Of a DNA stretch of 64,000 nt, positions 9,396-17,797 are shown in pieces. Position 1 is the first letter of the stretch. Each line of letters begins with the position of its first letter. The notes beneath the pieces were generated by a model, which saw nothing but the letters and a program-made list of their open reading frames with translations, did no database searches and was not told the DNA's origin. The DNA is taken from positions 2,310,501-2,374,500 of the forward strand of contig QLII01000001.1 of assembly GCA_003259005.1 (NCBI GenBank), read 5' to 3'. The position numbers and the translations under genes are program-made. The stretch comes from Spirosoma telluris (lineage in GTDB: Bacteria; Bacteroidota; Bacteroidia; Cytophagales; Spirosomataceae).

Positions 9396-10853
9396 ATGAA
9401 ATGTCTTTATCTGCTTATCTTGCTCACGCTGGCAATTAGCTGCCGACCTGCGTCGGAGCTTAATCCTGATCCGAATTCGGATCAAAATTTAGTCGAGATT
9501 GGCGTCAATCAGATTCCCCTTACGTTCTCAGTCGTTTATTTGTCAGCCCGAACTAGCAATTTATCTTCTGTTTCGGCCACGGCCAATCTTTACTTTGACA
9601 ACAGTAAAGTCAGCATTCGGGAGGCCGGTTTTTTTCTATCTCAAACCGACAGCTTACCCCGACTTACGGCCGTAAACTCTCGTCGCATTAAAGCCACAAC
9701 AAACTTGTCGACTTCATCGGCCGAAGCGAAAGCGGTCTTTTCTGGTCTTATTACCGGACAAACGTACTATGTAGACCCTTACGTGGTTTTGTCCGACGGG
9801 CGCGTTCTCTACGGCCGCTTCAATCAAAAGGACAGTGATAAAAAACAAAATCCTTCAGCGATCAGTTTTCAGTTGCCCACCCGGCCTACTCTGCAGCCCA
9901 TTAAGCTAGCTCCCCGGGCCCCGATCCCCACACCTCTGACAGCCGGTAACCAAACTCCGATTCCGAATTATCAGCAGCTGTTCATAATGGATGGCCGTGT
10001 CTACGCCTTTTACCCAACCGGAGCGCTGCAAGTCTATAACGCCGATGCCGACAAATGGGAGGCCAGGGCAGACTTAGGCACCAATGTGTTCCCCAATTCA
10101 CCCATTGTTTTCTCCATTGACAACAAACTATACGTTCACTCCAGCCTTAATTATTGGTACGGAAACCAGCGGCCGGCCCCCTCGATGTGGGAATACGACC
10201 CTTTGGCCGATCAATGGACCGATTTAGGTAAATCCCTGGGGGAGAATCTGTTCAACAGCTTTTATCAGTTGTCGGCCAATGGCAAGGCTTATTTTTATCA
10301 AAATTACCCCTACGGTATCCTGGAGTTTGATGCCGCCAAGCGGCAAACCACGCGCGTTGCCCGAACCAGCCTGTTAGCAAATATCGGCTCGCGTCCATAC
10401 GCAATGGGCTCCAATAAGGCGTTCTACAACGCCGTCCAAATTCCCGGCATTTCGGTGATTGACCCTACCGACGACCGCACGAAAATTGTTCAATATCAAC
10501 CCGCTTCAGATCAAATCGTAGAGGTTACCTCGCTCAATACGCAGCTGGCCAAGTTGGGTTACGCCAATTCCAGATTGGTGCTTCTTCAGGGAACGGACGT
10601 ATTGACAGGCTTCGGCTCGCAAATCAGCTTTTTGCTAAGCGCAGGCAGCGAAAACGTTTATAGCACGCTATTTGAAGACGGTCTGGTCCGTTACTCGACG
10701 GTGGAGCAGCGAATTACCGCTGCCTACGATTTGTCGAGCCTAGCCCCCAATTATGAAGCGTATTTGCTGAATCCCGCCTTGATTAACAATCGTTTATTTA
10801 TTTTCCGACCCGTAGACAGTGTGGCTACATTCTGGGAAGTACTGCTGATGTAG
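9396..10853 (+). CDS. Kelch-like beta-propeller lipoprotein
   Basis: 485 residues starting with a lipoprotein signal (LLILLTLAISC, acylated Cys near residue 16), so it is probably anchored in the outer membrane or periplasm. Residues about 30-165 form a beta-sandwich-like region with FSGLITGQTYYVDPYVVLSD, resembling the fibronectin-like domains that precede Kelch propellers in Bacteroidota lipoproteins. From about 185 on there are repeats with Kelch-like features (GRVYAFYPTGALQVYNADAD-KWE, NKLYVHSS, MWEYDPLADQWTDLG). The propeller probably binds a ligand or protein; no enzyme signature is seen. It has no close operon partner. Confidence 0.7.
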   Translation: MKCLYLLILLTLAISCRPASELNPDPNSDQNLVEIGVNQIPLTFSVVYLSARTSNLSSVSATANLYFDNSKVSIREAGFFLSQTDSLPRLTAVNSRRIKATTNLSTSSAEAKAVFSGLITGQTYYVDPYVVLSDGRVLYGRFNQKDSDKKQNPSAISFQLPTRPTLQPIKLAPRAPIPTPLTAGNQTPIPNYQQLFIMDGRVYAFYPTGALQVYNADADKWEARADLGTNVFPNSPIVFSIDNKLYVHSSLNYWYGNQRPAPSMWEYDPLADQWTDLGKSLGENLFNSFYQLSANGKAYFYQNYPYGILEFDAAKRQTTRVARTSLLANIGSRPYAMGSNKAFYNAVQIPGISVIDPTDDRTKIVQYQPASDQIVEVTSLNTQLAKLGYANSRLVLLQGTDVLTGFGSQISFLLSAGSENVYSTLFEDGLVRYSTVEQRITAAYDLSSLAPNYEAYLLNPALINNRLFIFRPVDSVATFWEVLLM

Positions 10854-11118
10854 CGAACAAGTATTGAACGGCGTTTAGTCGGGCTATTTTGGGGGAGTTC
10901 TCCAGCAAACTCAATTCCATTCACTCAACGATAGCCGGTGGTGCCAGACGCTCTGATTGTCCTGACACTCGAGCACCCCTAAATGATGTGTTCACCGGCT
11001 TACAAAATTGTACCATGGAGTAGAAATAAAGTAAGTCTAATTTATAGTACTGGTGTACACCGCTTAGATAGGTGTGGACCCCTATTGCAAACTGACCATT
11101 TTAGCACTTAAATTAAGT

Positions 11119-11526
11119 ATGAAATCAAAACTGATCGTAACGTTTGTTCTACTAACCACTTGTTTGGCTGCGTTTAGCCAAGAAAAGCATCAGGCTTCTG
11201 TTGCTGAAAAAGGTTTACTAAAAGTAGTTGTCATGTACCCGTATGCCGAAGGTAAAACCTTTAACATGGAGTACTATGAAACCAAGCACATGCCTATGGT
11301 AGCCGGGTTTTTAGGGGCCAATCTGGTTAAATACACCATTGAAAAAGGGCTTGCCAGTGGTATGCCTAACCAACCACTGCCTTTTATGGCTATTGGCACC
11401 TTTTATATAAAAAGCTTAAGCGAGTATCAAGCGGCTATTGGGCCTCACCGAGATGCGATACGGGCCGATTTTGCCAATTATACCAACATCAGTCCTGTCA
11501 TTTTGGTCAGTGAAGTGGTCAAGTAA
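11119..11526 (+). CDS. Exported EthD family protein
   Basis: 135 residues from the ATG at 11119. I prefer this over the upstream in-frame start at 11074 because it gives a clean signal peptide (LIVTFVLLTTCLAAFSQ). The mature part (about 35-135) is a dimeric alpha/beta-barrel EthD domain: LLKVVVMYPYAEGKTFNMEY, then YETKHMPMVAGFL and FMAIGTFYIKSLSEYQAA. EthD-type proteins accompany oxidative degradation of ethers and similar compounds, but many are of unknown role, and none of the usual partners is adjacent here. An exported version is somewhat unusual. Confidence 0.8.
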   Translation: MKSKLIVTFVLLTTCLAAFSQEKHQASVAEKGLLKVVVMYPYAEGKTFNMEYYETKHMPMVAGFLGANLVKYTIEKGLASGMPNQPLPFMAIGTFYIKSLSEYQAAIGPHRDAIRADFANYTNISPVILVSEVVK

Positions 11527-11574
11527 AAAAGGGGTATCTCAAATAGGTACAGCCCGGACGGTGATTCGTTTGGT

Positions 11575-11624
11575 CAGTACGCCGGAGTAGTCAGGACTTA
11601 CTATTGGTCCCGCCCGGCGTACTG
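11575..11624. terminator. Stem-loop after the EthD gene
   Basis: CAGTACGCCGG (11575-11585) and CCGGCGTACTG (11614-11624) are perfect 11-bp complements with a 28-base loop, followed by TTTGTT. It lies about 50 bases after the EthD stop codon. The loop is long for an intrinsic terminator, so this is a moderate call. Confidence 0.45.
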
Positions 11625-11795
11625 TTTGTTAAGAGAATTCTATTCTTCTACCTCTAATTACATACTGCCAATTATATAATGTTCGCTCCTTCATGTAAAG
11701 TAGGGGCCTTTTGCAAAAATTTTCGTTCTATGATAGCTCTCTAATAGTTTACTATCTGCCCAGTGGTACGACACAATTAGTAGTCTACGAGTCAC

Positions 11796-12277
11796 TTATT
11801 TATAATAGCCCCATACTCCTTGAATGACGCGATCTAATAAGGAGCTTTTAGTAACCTCCACAGCTACTCGTAGCTCATCAAGGAGCTGACGGTTGGCAAC
11901 TTTTTCTGACAACAGCAGATTGCGAGGAATGTAGTGGACATGATTCTTATCTGACAAATTTGTATAGCAAAAGGCAATGGGTAAGACATAAAGACCGGCA
12001 TAAGAGGCTGATAAAGCAGGAACTCGTTTTAGGGCTTTTAAGGCCGTTTCAAGGAAACCATAGCCTACATTTACTGGACTGAGCGGGCGTATTTCCTTAA
12101 TATGCCCCAAGGTATCAATCTCAAAACCCAGGTAAATCCGACTATAAATTCCCTCATTCCAAGCTATTGACCATAATAGGGAGCAATACCACCTAATCGG
12201 TCGAAAGGAGTGGAGACAGGTTCAAGGGTGCATTTAAGATGCTCCAGAAGTTTAGTTTCCCCGGATAGCGAAGTAAA
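11796..12277 (-). pseudogene. TonB C-terminal domain remnant
   Basis: The minus-strand frame ending at 11796 reads, through its upstream extension, EGIYSRIYLGFEIDTLGHIK, then ETALKALKRVPALS and GLYVLPIAF. This matches the order of the TonB C-terminal energy-transducer domain (VYVRFVVD-xxG-I, EALRVVKxMP, LPIxF). Upstream in another frame, SGETKLLEHLKCTLEPV fits the start of such a domain, with one break near 12160 joining them. No start codon or N-terminal membrane helix is found further upstream because stops intervene. It is a decayed or truncated gene, with no functional claim. Confidence 0.5.
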
Positions 12278-12515
12278 TAATAGGTGAGATTATGGCTGGC
12301 CGATCTGTCCAAAGGTTCATCGCATCACTATCATACATTACATAGTAACCTGAAGGCTTGTAGCCTCACTAATCGAGTATATATTTCCATTGGCCTTTTC
12401 ACATTGCCAAAGCAACGTTCTGGCTCTAAGTCGCTCTTTGCTATACCCTTAACCAAGTTGTCATTAACTCTAATCGGCTTGGCTAAATCTATAGCGCACT
12501 AGTCCGATTTATTTC

Positions 12516-14215
12516 ATGAACACCTTTACCCGTTCCGCTTATTTACTGCTGTGGTTAATCAGCTTGGTTTTTGGTCCTTTAGCACCCTCTACTCAAGCCC
12601 AGTCGAAAAACCCTATCCTTGACAGCATGGGGCCAATATGGGCCGACAAAATTGGAAAGCAGCAATTCAATGGGCTTTGAAAGCGGCTGAAGCCGACCCG
12701 AACGAAAAATACTGGCGCTATCTCAATGCCGCTGATTTTGCCAGCCGCGATAAGGACGCCGAGTTAGCCATTCACTATGTTTCTCTGGTCGTGGATTCCA
12801 ACATCTCAACCAACGCTTACTTTGGCAAAAGTTTTGATTGGCTGCGCGACGATCCACGTTGGAAGACACTCATGGAGAAAGTGGATCAAGCTCGCCAGCG
12901 GGAACGCCAACAGCGCATTCAGGCGAGTTTACCCTTCCGATCGTATCAGAAAGAGTTGCTAGCCCAAACCGATCAACAACTGGCTTCATTGACCAAAACA
13001 ACATCCGCCCCTAGGCTCTACCAACAGCTTAAAACAACTCGCCCCAAGCATTCTTATTCGCGAACCGGCCAATATCAATACGCCTGGCTGCGCCTAGCGG
13101 ATTCACTCGAGTTCCCTTATTTGGTTCAACTCCCTACTCATTTTGACGCTACCAAAACGTATCCCTTGGTCGTTGTGCTTCACGGAGCAGTGAGCCGCCA
13201 AACGGCTTTGCCCGATGTAGCCGATAGTACGACGGCTTTCTTTGGTCGTTTATTCATGGAACAAGCAGCCCAATCGGGCTTGATTGCAGTCTTTCCCTAT
13301 AGTACCCGTCAGTATAACTGGATGATGCCAGATGATGGCTTTGGGATAGTGCCTGAACTGGTACGGGAAGTCAAACATTTGTATTCAATTGATGACCGTC
13401 GCGTCTATGTAACGGGCCATTCCAATGGCGCTACCGGTGCTTTCTCGTATCTGGTGAAACAGCCGAGTTTGTTTGCCGGATTCTCAGGCCTTAATAACAG
13501 GCCCCAGGTACGCACCGGTGGCACCTTCCTGAAAAACGCCAGGAATCGTTCGTTTTACAATGTAGCTACCGACTACGACTATTACTTCCCCTTGGAAGGG
13601 CATCGTGCCTTAACCAAGCTGACCAAAACGATGGGCATTGATTGGCAAAATCAAGAGGTAGTAGGTCATCGGGCTCATGGCTATTTAATTGCAGCCAAAG
13701 ACAGTACCACCAAACAGGTGTACTATCAGCTTTTCGCGCATATGCTGACTAAACAGAGGAACCCGTTCCAGGCAAGTCTGTATTGGGCATGTGATGATGT
13801 AAAGAATGGGCGATGCGACTGGCTTGAAATTAACCAGTTGGATACCATCCATGCAAAGTCGAATGGGCAGCTTCCGATTAATATGTCCGTTCAGGGTTGG
13901 CGGAGTGTTACTGATCCGTCGGCCTTATCGGATAGCACCTCCCAGGCTTTTGTCTTTCCCCGACAATCGGGAGCGGTGCAAGGCCGGTATGCTAAGAATC
14001 AATTTGAGTTGACGACTTCTCAGGTTGGGTCATTGACAATTTATCTGTCGCCCGAGATGATTAACTTGGGTCAACCACTCAAAGTGATCATCAATGGCAA
14101 GCAGGTATACAATGCTCCTATTCAGTATGACCGGGCTTTTTTAGTAGAGCAATACGCCAAGGAGATGGATCACCAAGCACTATGGATCAACCGCTTAACC
14201 TTCCGTGTTAACTAA
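12516..14215 (+). CDS. Secreted esterase of the PHB depolymerase/feruloyl esterase-like alpha/beta-hydrolase family
   Basis: About 566 residues. The start is the ATG at 12516, which gives a signal peptide (YLLLWLISLVFGPLAPSTQA). This frame breaks in the GGGG run at 12629-12632, and one added G joins it to the main frame (ANMGRQNWKAAIQWALKAAE). Residues about 40-115 look TPR-like (ALKAAEADPNEKYWRYLNAA). The hydrolase domain follows: VVVLHGA, the nucleophile elbow GHSNGATG (Ser), and a later His in GHRAHGYL. The C-terminal part (about 440-566) is a beta domain. Substrate unknown; probably an ester or peptide. A perfect stem-loop terminator follows. The frame break is probably a sequencing undercall. 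Confidence 0.75.
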
Positions 14216-14227
14216 AAGAGCGCTACG

Positions 14228-14275
14228 TTGTCTCACGTGGGAGGGCTTTATAAAGCCCTCGTTAAGTTGGATTGA
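14228..14275 (+). repeat. Short motif repeat copy 2
   Basis: TGTCTCA-CGTG-GGAG-GGCTT lies just after the esterase stop codon and in its frame. It reads LSHVGGLYKALVKLD up to a TGA at 14273. There is no ATG, so as a peptide it would need a TTG start or readthrough of the esterase stop. The motif overlaps the hairpin at 14241-14260. Confidence 0.35.
14241..14260. terminator. Perfect 20-base palindrome
   Basis: Positions 14241-14260 are perfectly self-complementary (GAGGGCTTTA / TAAAGCCCTC). It lies 26 bases after the esterase stop, so it may be part of the transcription end, although there is no U-run after it. It overlaps copy 2 of the short motif repeat. Confidence 0.4.
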
Positions 14276-14405
14276 GGAGGCTTTTTCTAATGATAGCACA
14301 ACCTGGAAAGCCGAGTCAGCCCAGAACTTTATATGCATAAAGTAGTAAAAATAGCTAATGCAGGAAGAATAGGTATCACGGGATGGGTAGCCGCCAGTAC
14401 GATAT

Positions 14406-14447
14406 ATAAAAGCCTTTGCCAATCTTTATGGTGGCAAAGGCTTTTAT
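14406..14447. terminator. Bidirectional intrinsic terminator
   Basis: A perfect 15-bp stem (14406-14420 with 14433-14447; core AGCCTTTGCC/GGCAAAGGCT) with a 12-base loop and A/T-rich outer ends gives U-runs on both strands. It sits between the convergent esterase (+) and DinB (-) genes. Confidence 0.8.
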
Positions 14448-14481
14448 AAAACAGTTTACTCCTTGAGAGCTTACCCGCAAA

Positions 14482-15000
14482 CTATACCTGGGGGCGATCC
14501 CAGAAAGCTGGAGGTTCTACGCCCAGGGTACGTAGATACACATAAGCCTGACCTCGGTGATGAATTTCATTATCGATGAGGTAGAAAAGAAACCAGTAGA
14601 TAGGCCCTTCATACAGACCAAAAGCCTTGTCGACTTCCTGGAAGCGAGCGGGTGGAATTTTCGGCCAATGGGCATTAATCATTTCGGTCACCCGATCCCA
14701 CTGAGCCAGTACCTGCTGCTTCGTTGTTGCTCTGGGAGGTGCTTCCGAACCCTCGCCAAAGGAAGGCCACTCACCCGAAATAACGCCCTGCATGCTCTGG
14801 TCGGCCATTTGCAGTACTTCATCAATCAGCGCCGAGCAGGGTCGCATGCCGCCCAGCGTATACGAAAAGAAGTGCTCATCGGGATAGGCTTCGATCAACC
14901 GGCGGGTGAGTCCCCGGTGTCCCTGCCAATGGGCAAGAAGTTGCTCGGGTGAGAGGACGATCTGATTCATCGTTTGGGTAAGCTGCGCTGTGTTTTCCAT
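14482..15000 (-). CDS. DinB family protein
   Basis: 172 residues, the usual length for the DinB/YfiT-like putative metal-dependent fold (four-helix bundle). Family features are LLAHWQGHRGLTRRLIEAYP near the N-terminus, the central LIDEVLQMADQSMQGV, and the C-terminal DNEIHHRGQAYVYLR, in which the His pair would bind metal. DinB-like proteins include thiol transferases and many stress-linked proteins of unknown activity. The gene is monocistronic, ends at the bidirectional terminator, and diverges from a truncated alpha/beta hydrolase. Confidence 0.85.
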   Translation of the reverse strand: MENTAQLTQTMNQIVLSPEQLLAHWQGHRGLTRRLIEAYPDEHFFSYTLGGMRPCSALIDEVLQMADQSMQGVISGEWPSFGEGSEAPPRATTKQQVLAQWDRVTEMINAHWPKIPPARFQEVDKAFGLYEGPIYWFLFYLIDNEIHHRGQAYVYLRTLGVEPPAFWDRPQV

Positions 15001-15097
15001 GACCTGCTATAGTTTGACGTTGTCGATTGATTGACACCACAAAGAAAAGCCAGGGGAGTGACAGCCGTATGTCAGTAGTGAACCCAGTCGACGGTAA

Positions 15098-15991
15098 ATA
15101 TTCAACCTCAGCCACACTAGTTATGAGGCTAGCTGGTCAAAGCGATTCCAGGCCACAAACGCAGCCTTAGAAGATCAGTTTGTTGTCGTTTACTGGGATC
15201 AGCGGGGATCGGGAAAGTCATATTCGACCCATATTCCGCTAACCAGTATGACACTGGATCAGTTTATCAGCGATACCCATGAATTGACTTCCTGGCTTAA
15301 AAAGCGCTTCAATCAAGATAAGCTATTTCTTGTTGGCCATTCTTGGGGCGGTTTTCTGGGCCTACACGTAATCAACCAATACCCTATTGATTATGCTGCA
15401 TTAGTTGCGGTTTCACCTATAACCGACGGCCCACTCAGTGAACAAGTATCGTATGAGTTCGCCCTTAAGCAGGCTCAGCAACGACAAGACACTGCTGGCC
15501 TAACCATGTTAAAGCGGATGGGACTGCCGGTTAATGGGATCTATAAAGGCGGATTTGACGCTATCGTGCAGGAACGAAACTTAGTCCAGAAATATGGGGG
15601 ATCTTATCACCAGGACCTTGGGGGGACATTTCATAAAATACCCTGGCGATCAAGGGAATACAATTTGTTTGATTACCTGAAAGCCAAAAGGATCGCCCGA
15701 TTAAATTGGCCGATAGATGAAGCCATCTGGCCCACGATTGATTTAAAACACCAAATTCCAGTGGTCAACGTGCCGGTTTATTTTTGTTTAGGCCGTTATG
15801 ATAATCATGTCCCTGCCAGCGTAGTAGCTGACTATTGCGCATCCTTGCAAGCGCCAGTTAAAGAAGTCATTTGGTTTGAGGAGTCAGCTCATCACCTTTG
15901 TTTTGAGGAACCTCAAAAGTTTCATGCCATACTCAAAGAGAAGGTATTAGGAACTAAAACAAATGTCTTACGAATTTCCGGTAAAAAGTAA
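15098..15991 (+). pseudogene. 5'-truncated alpha/beta hydrolase (proline iminopeptidase-like)
   Basis: The open frame begins after a stop at 15095 and reads SYEASWSKRFQATNAALEDQ, then FVVVYWDQRGSGKSYS, GHSWGGFLG (nucleophile Ser), the acid region LGRYDNHVPASV and the terminal His in EESAHHLCFEEPQKF. The conserved first strand and HGGPG oxyanion motif that should precede SYEASW are missing. They would fall where the divergent DinB promoter now lies, so the 5' end was lost by deletion. If translated from the internal ATG at 15248 (247 residues), it would lack the oxyanion loop and probably be inactive. Confidence 0.7.
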
Positions 15992-16035
15992 GCTATCGCC
16001 TATCTTGCTCAACGCCCGAATTAAGTGGCACATCC

Positions 16036-16083
16036 ATGAACGCTTATTTGTCTCGTTTGGGAGGATTTTATGAAACGCGGTAG
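16036..16083 (+). repeat. Short motif repeat copy 3
   Basis: TGTCTCG-TTTG-GGAG-GATTT at 16049-16068. From the ATG at 16036 it reads MNAYLSRLGGFYETR and stops. It lies 44 bases after the truncated hydrolase gene, on the same strand. Confidence 0.4.
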
Positions 16084-16172
16084 CCGTAAATCTTTGCGAA
16101 AATACGCTAACAGCTACAAACAAAAAACGGCAGTAGCCCACGCCACGGCCGTTCCCCTTAAAGCTGTTCCAC

Positions 16173-17032
16173 TTACAATAACTCACCCATCCCGAACACC
16201 GTCAAGCCTTTGGCAAAATTTTCGGCTACGGCTTGGTTGGCGGCTTCAATGTATGGGCCGGTGATGGGGTCAACCACGGTGCGTAAGGGCCGGGTGCCTT
16301 TCGGCGTGCCGATCAGGTTTACAATCGCATCGGCAACATCCTGCGGGTTAGGCTTTTTAGCCTGCATTTCTCCGCCCAAGGCGGCTACCATTTTGTTGGG
16401 TAGATCGGCAATGGCCCCATACCCCGCAAAGACCCCCTGATCAGATGCGGGGTTGTTCTTTTGCTGCATTTCGGTCGGGAAAGCGCCCGGTTCCACAAGG
16501 GCCACGTCAATGCCTAAACGCTTTACCTCGTAATGTAGGCCCTCGCTGATTCCTTCCAGCGCAAATTTGGAGGCTGCGTACATGGTAGCAAACGGGAACG
16601 ATACCCGCCCAAAGCCGCTAGTCACGTTAATGATCAGTCCTTCGGCCTGGTTGCGCATGGCGGGGAGCACCTGCTTGATGAGTCGCCAGGGGCATACACG
16701 TTAATATCAAACGTGGTTTGTACATCGGCGGTGGTAAAGCTCTCGGCCACGCCGGTCATACTGTAACCGGCGTTGTTGACCAGCACTTCAATAGCGCCTT
16801 CTTTGGCTAAAATGGTGTTAACGGCCTGCTTTACGCTCTGCTCATCGGTCAGGGTAACGTCCAAAACAGTCACGTTCGCTACGGCCGCCAGGGCCTGGGC
16901 TTTATCGGCATTACGGCCCTGGGTATCGCGCATCGTAGCGTAGACCCGATGCCCTAAGGCAGCCACGCTGTGGGCGGTAAGCCAGCCAAACCCACTATTT
17001 GTTCCGGTTATCAATACGATCTTTTTGCTCAT
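16173..17032 (-). CDS. Short-chain dehydrogenase/reductase
   Basis: About 286 residues from the ATG at 17032. It is a cytoplasmic NAD(P)-dependent SDR with a Rossmann start (VLITGTNSGFG, the TGxxxGxG motif), NNAGYS, the active-site set N, S (INVTSGFG), and YAASK with catalytic Tyr and Lys. The frame breaks at the CCCC run (16689-16692 on the plus strand). One extra base restores VYAPWRLIKQVLPAMRN, so the break is probably a sequence error. It follows a Crp/Fnr-type regulator gene by 77 bases, and a palindrome identical in type to one upstream of that regulator lies between them (17086-17101), suggesting direct control. Confidence 0.85.
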
Positions 17033-17085
17033 TATTTTTACGTCTAAATCAATAAGCAAAGGTTGAAAACAGCCATAAGAAACCC

Positions 17086-17101
17086 TTTATCATTTGGTAA
17101 A
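17086..17101. promoter_or_regulatory. Palindromic operator candidate, copy A
   Basis: TTTATCATTTGGTAAA in the gap between the Crp/Fnr-type regulator and the SDR gene, 54 bases before the SDR start. It matches 15 of 16 positions of the site at 17713-17728. Confidence 0.55.
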
Positions 17102-17109
17102 AAGCGCCG

Positions 17110-17682
17110 TTAACGGATAGTACGGCGTATACGGCTCAGCGATTGTTGGGTGATACCCAGATACGAGGCTACGTACGAAAGTGGGATGCGGTTGAGAAGG
17201 CTGGGGAACGCTTCAATGAACGAAAGATAACGCGTGGTGGCGTCTTCTGAAACCAGCGGACTGCGCCGTTCCATGGCCAGGGTAAGGCATTTTTTTACCA
17301 TGTTGGCTTTCATCATTTCCCAGCCCACAATGGTGTTGGATAGCTGGTCCCAGTTCTTTTTATTGAAAACCAGCACCTTGCAGTCGGTCACGGCCTGTAC
17401 ATATTCGGAGGCCACCATCTGAGATTCAAACTTTTGATTATCGACGACAAAATTGCCTTCGTCCACAAAATAATTGGTGATTTCTTGGCCCCTGTTGTTA
17501 TAATAGCAAAAGCGGAACACGCCTTCCAAGACGAAGGCCACATAGCGGGGCACCTTTCCGGCTTCCGAGAGGTAATCGTCTTTTTTTAATTCGAGCCGTT
17601 CAACCTTGCTCAACAAAAACTCGATCTGCTGTTTGTTGAGGTTACCAAATTGGAGGATCAGATTTATAAGTGCTTCCATCAC
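17110..17682 (-). CDS. Crp/Fnr family transcriptional regulator
   Basis: 190 residues. Residues about 10-120 form a cyclic-nucleotide-binding-type beta-roll (DDYLSEAGKVPRYVAFVLEG, FRFCYYNNRGQEITNYF). The usual cAMP phosphate-binding RxS motif is not evident, so the ligand is unknown. Residues about 165-190 form the winged helix-turn-helix (IPLSYVASYLGITQQSLSRI). This short Bacteroidota type often regulates a single adjacent oxidoreductase. The SDR gene follows on the same strand, and matching 16-base palindromes lie upstream of both genes, consistent with autoregulation plus control of the SDR. Confidence 0.88.
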   Translation of the reverse strand: MMEALINLILQFGNLNKQQIEFLLSKVERLELKKDDYLSEAGKVPRYVAFVLEGVFRFCYYNNRGQEITNYFVDEGNFVVDNQKFESQMVASEYVQAVTDCKVLVFNKKNWDQLSNTIVGWEMMKANMVKKCLTLAMERRSPLVSEDATTRYLSFIEAFPSLLNRIPLSYVASYLGITQQSLSRIRRTIR

Positions 17683-17712
17683 TTAAAGGTAGTACACACT
17701 GGAGGGCATGCA

Positions 17713-17728
17713 TTTATCATATGGTAAA
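17713..17728. promoter_or_regulatory. Palindromic operator candidate, copy B
   Basis: TTTATCATATGGTAAA is a nearly perfect dyad (one G-T type mismatch per half), 31 bases upstream of the Crp/Fnr-type gene start. The length and dyad form fit a Crp-family dimer site. Confidence 0.55.
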
Positions 17729-17797
17729 AAATGTGGGGAGACGGACACAAGCCATTTATTTCGGTGTAATTGACCACCGCCGGCAGTCCTAATACCT

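Noticed and set aside
12284-12502. 72-codon plus-strand frame before the esterase
   Set aside because: No recognisable motif; it lies where the esterase promoter should be.
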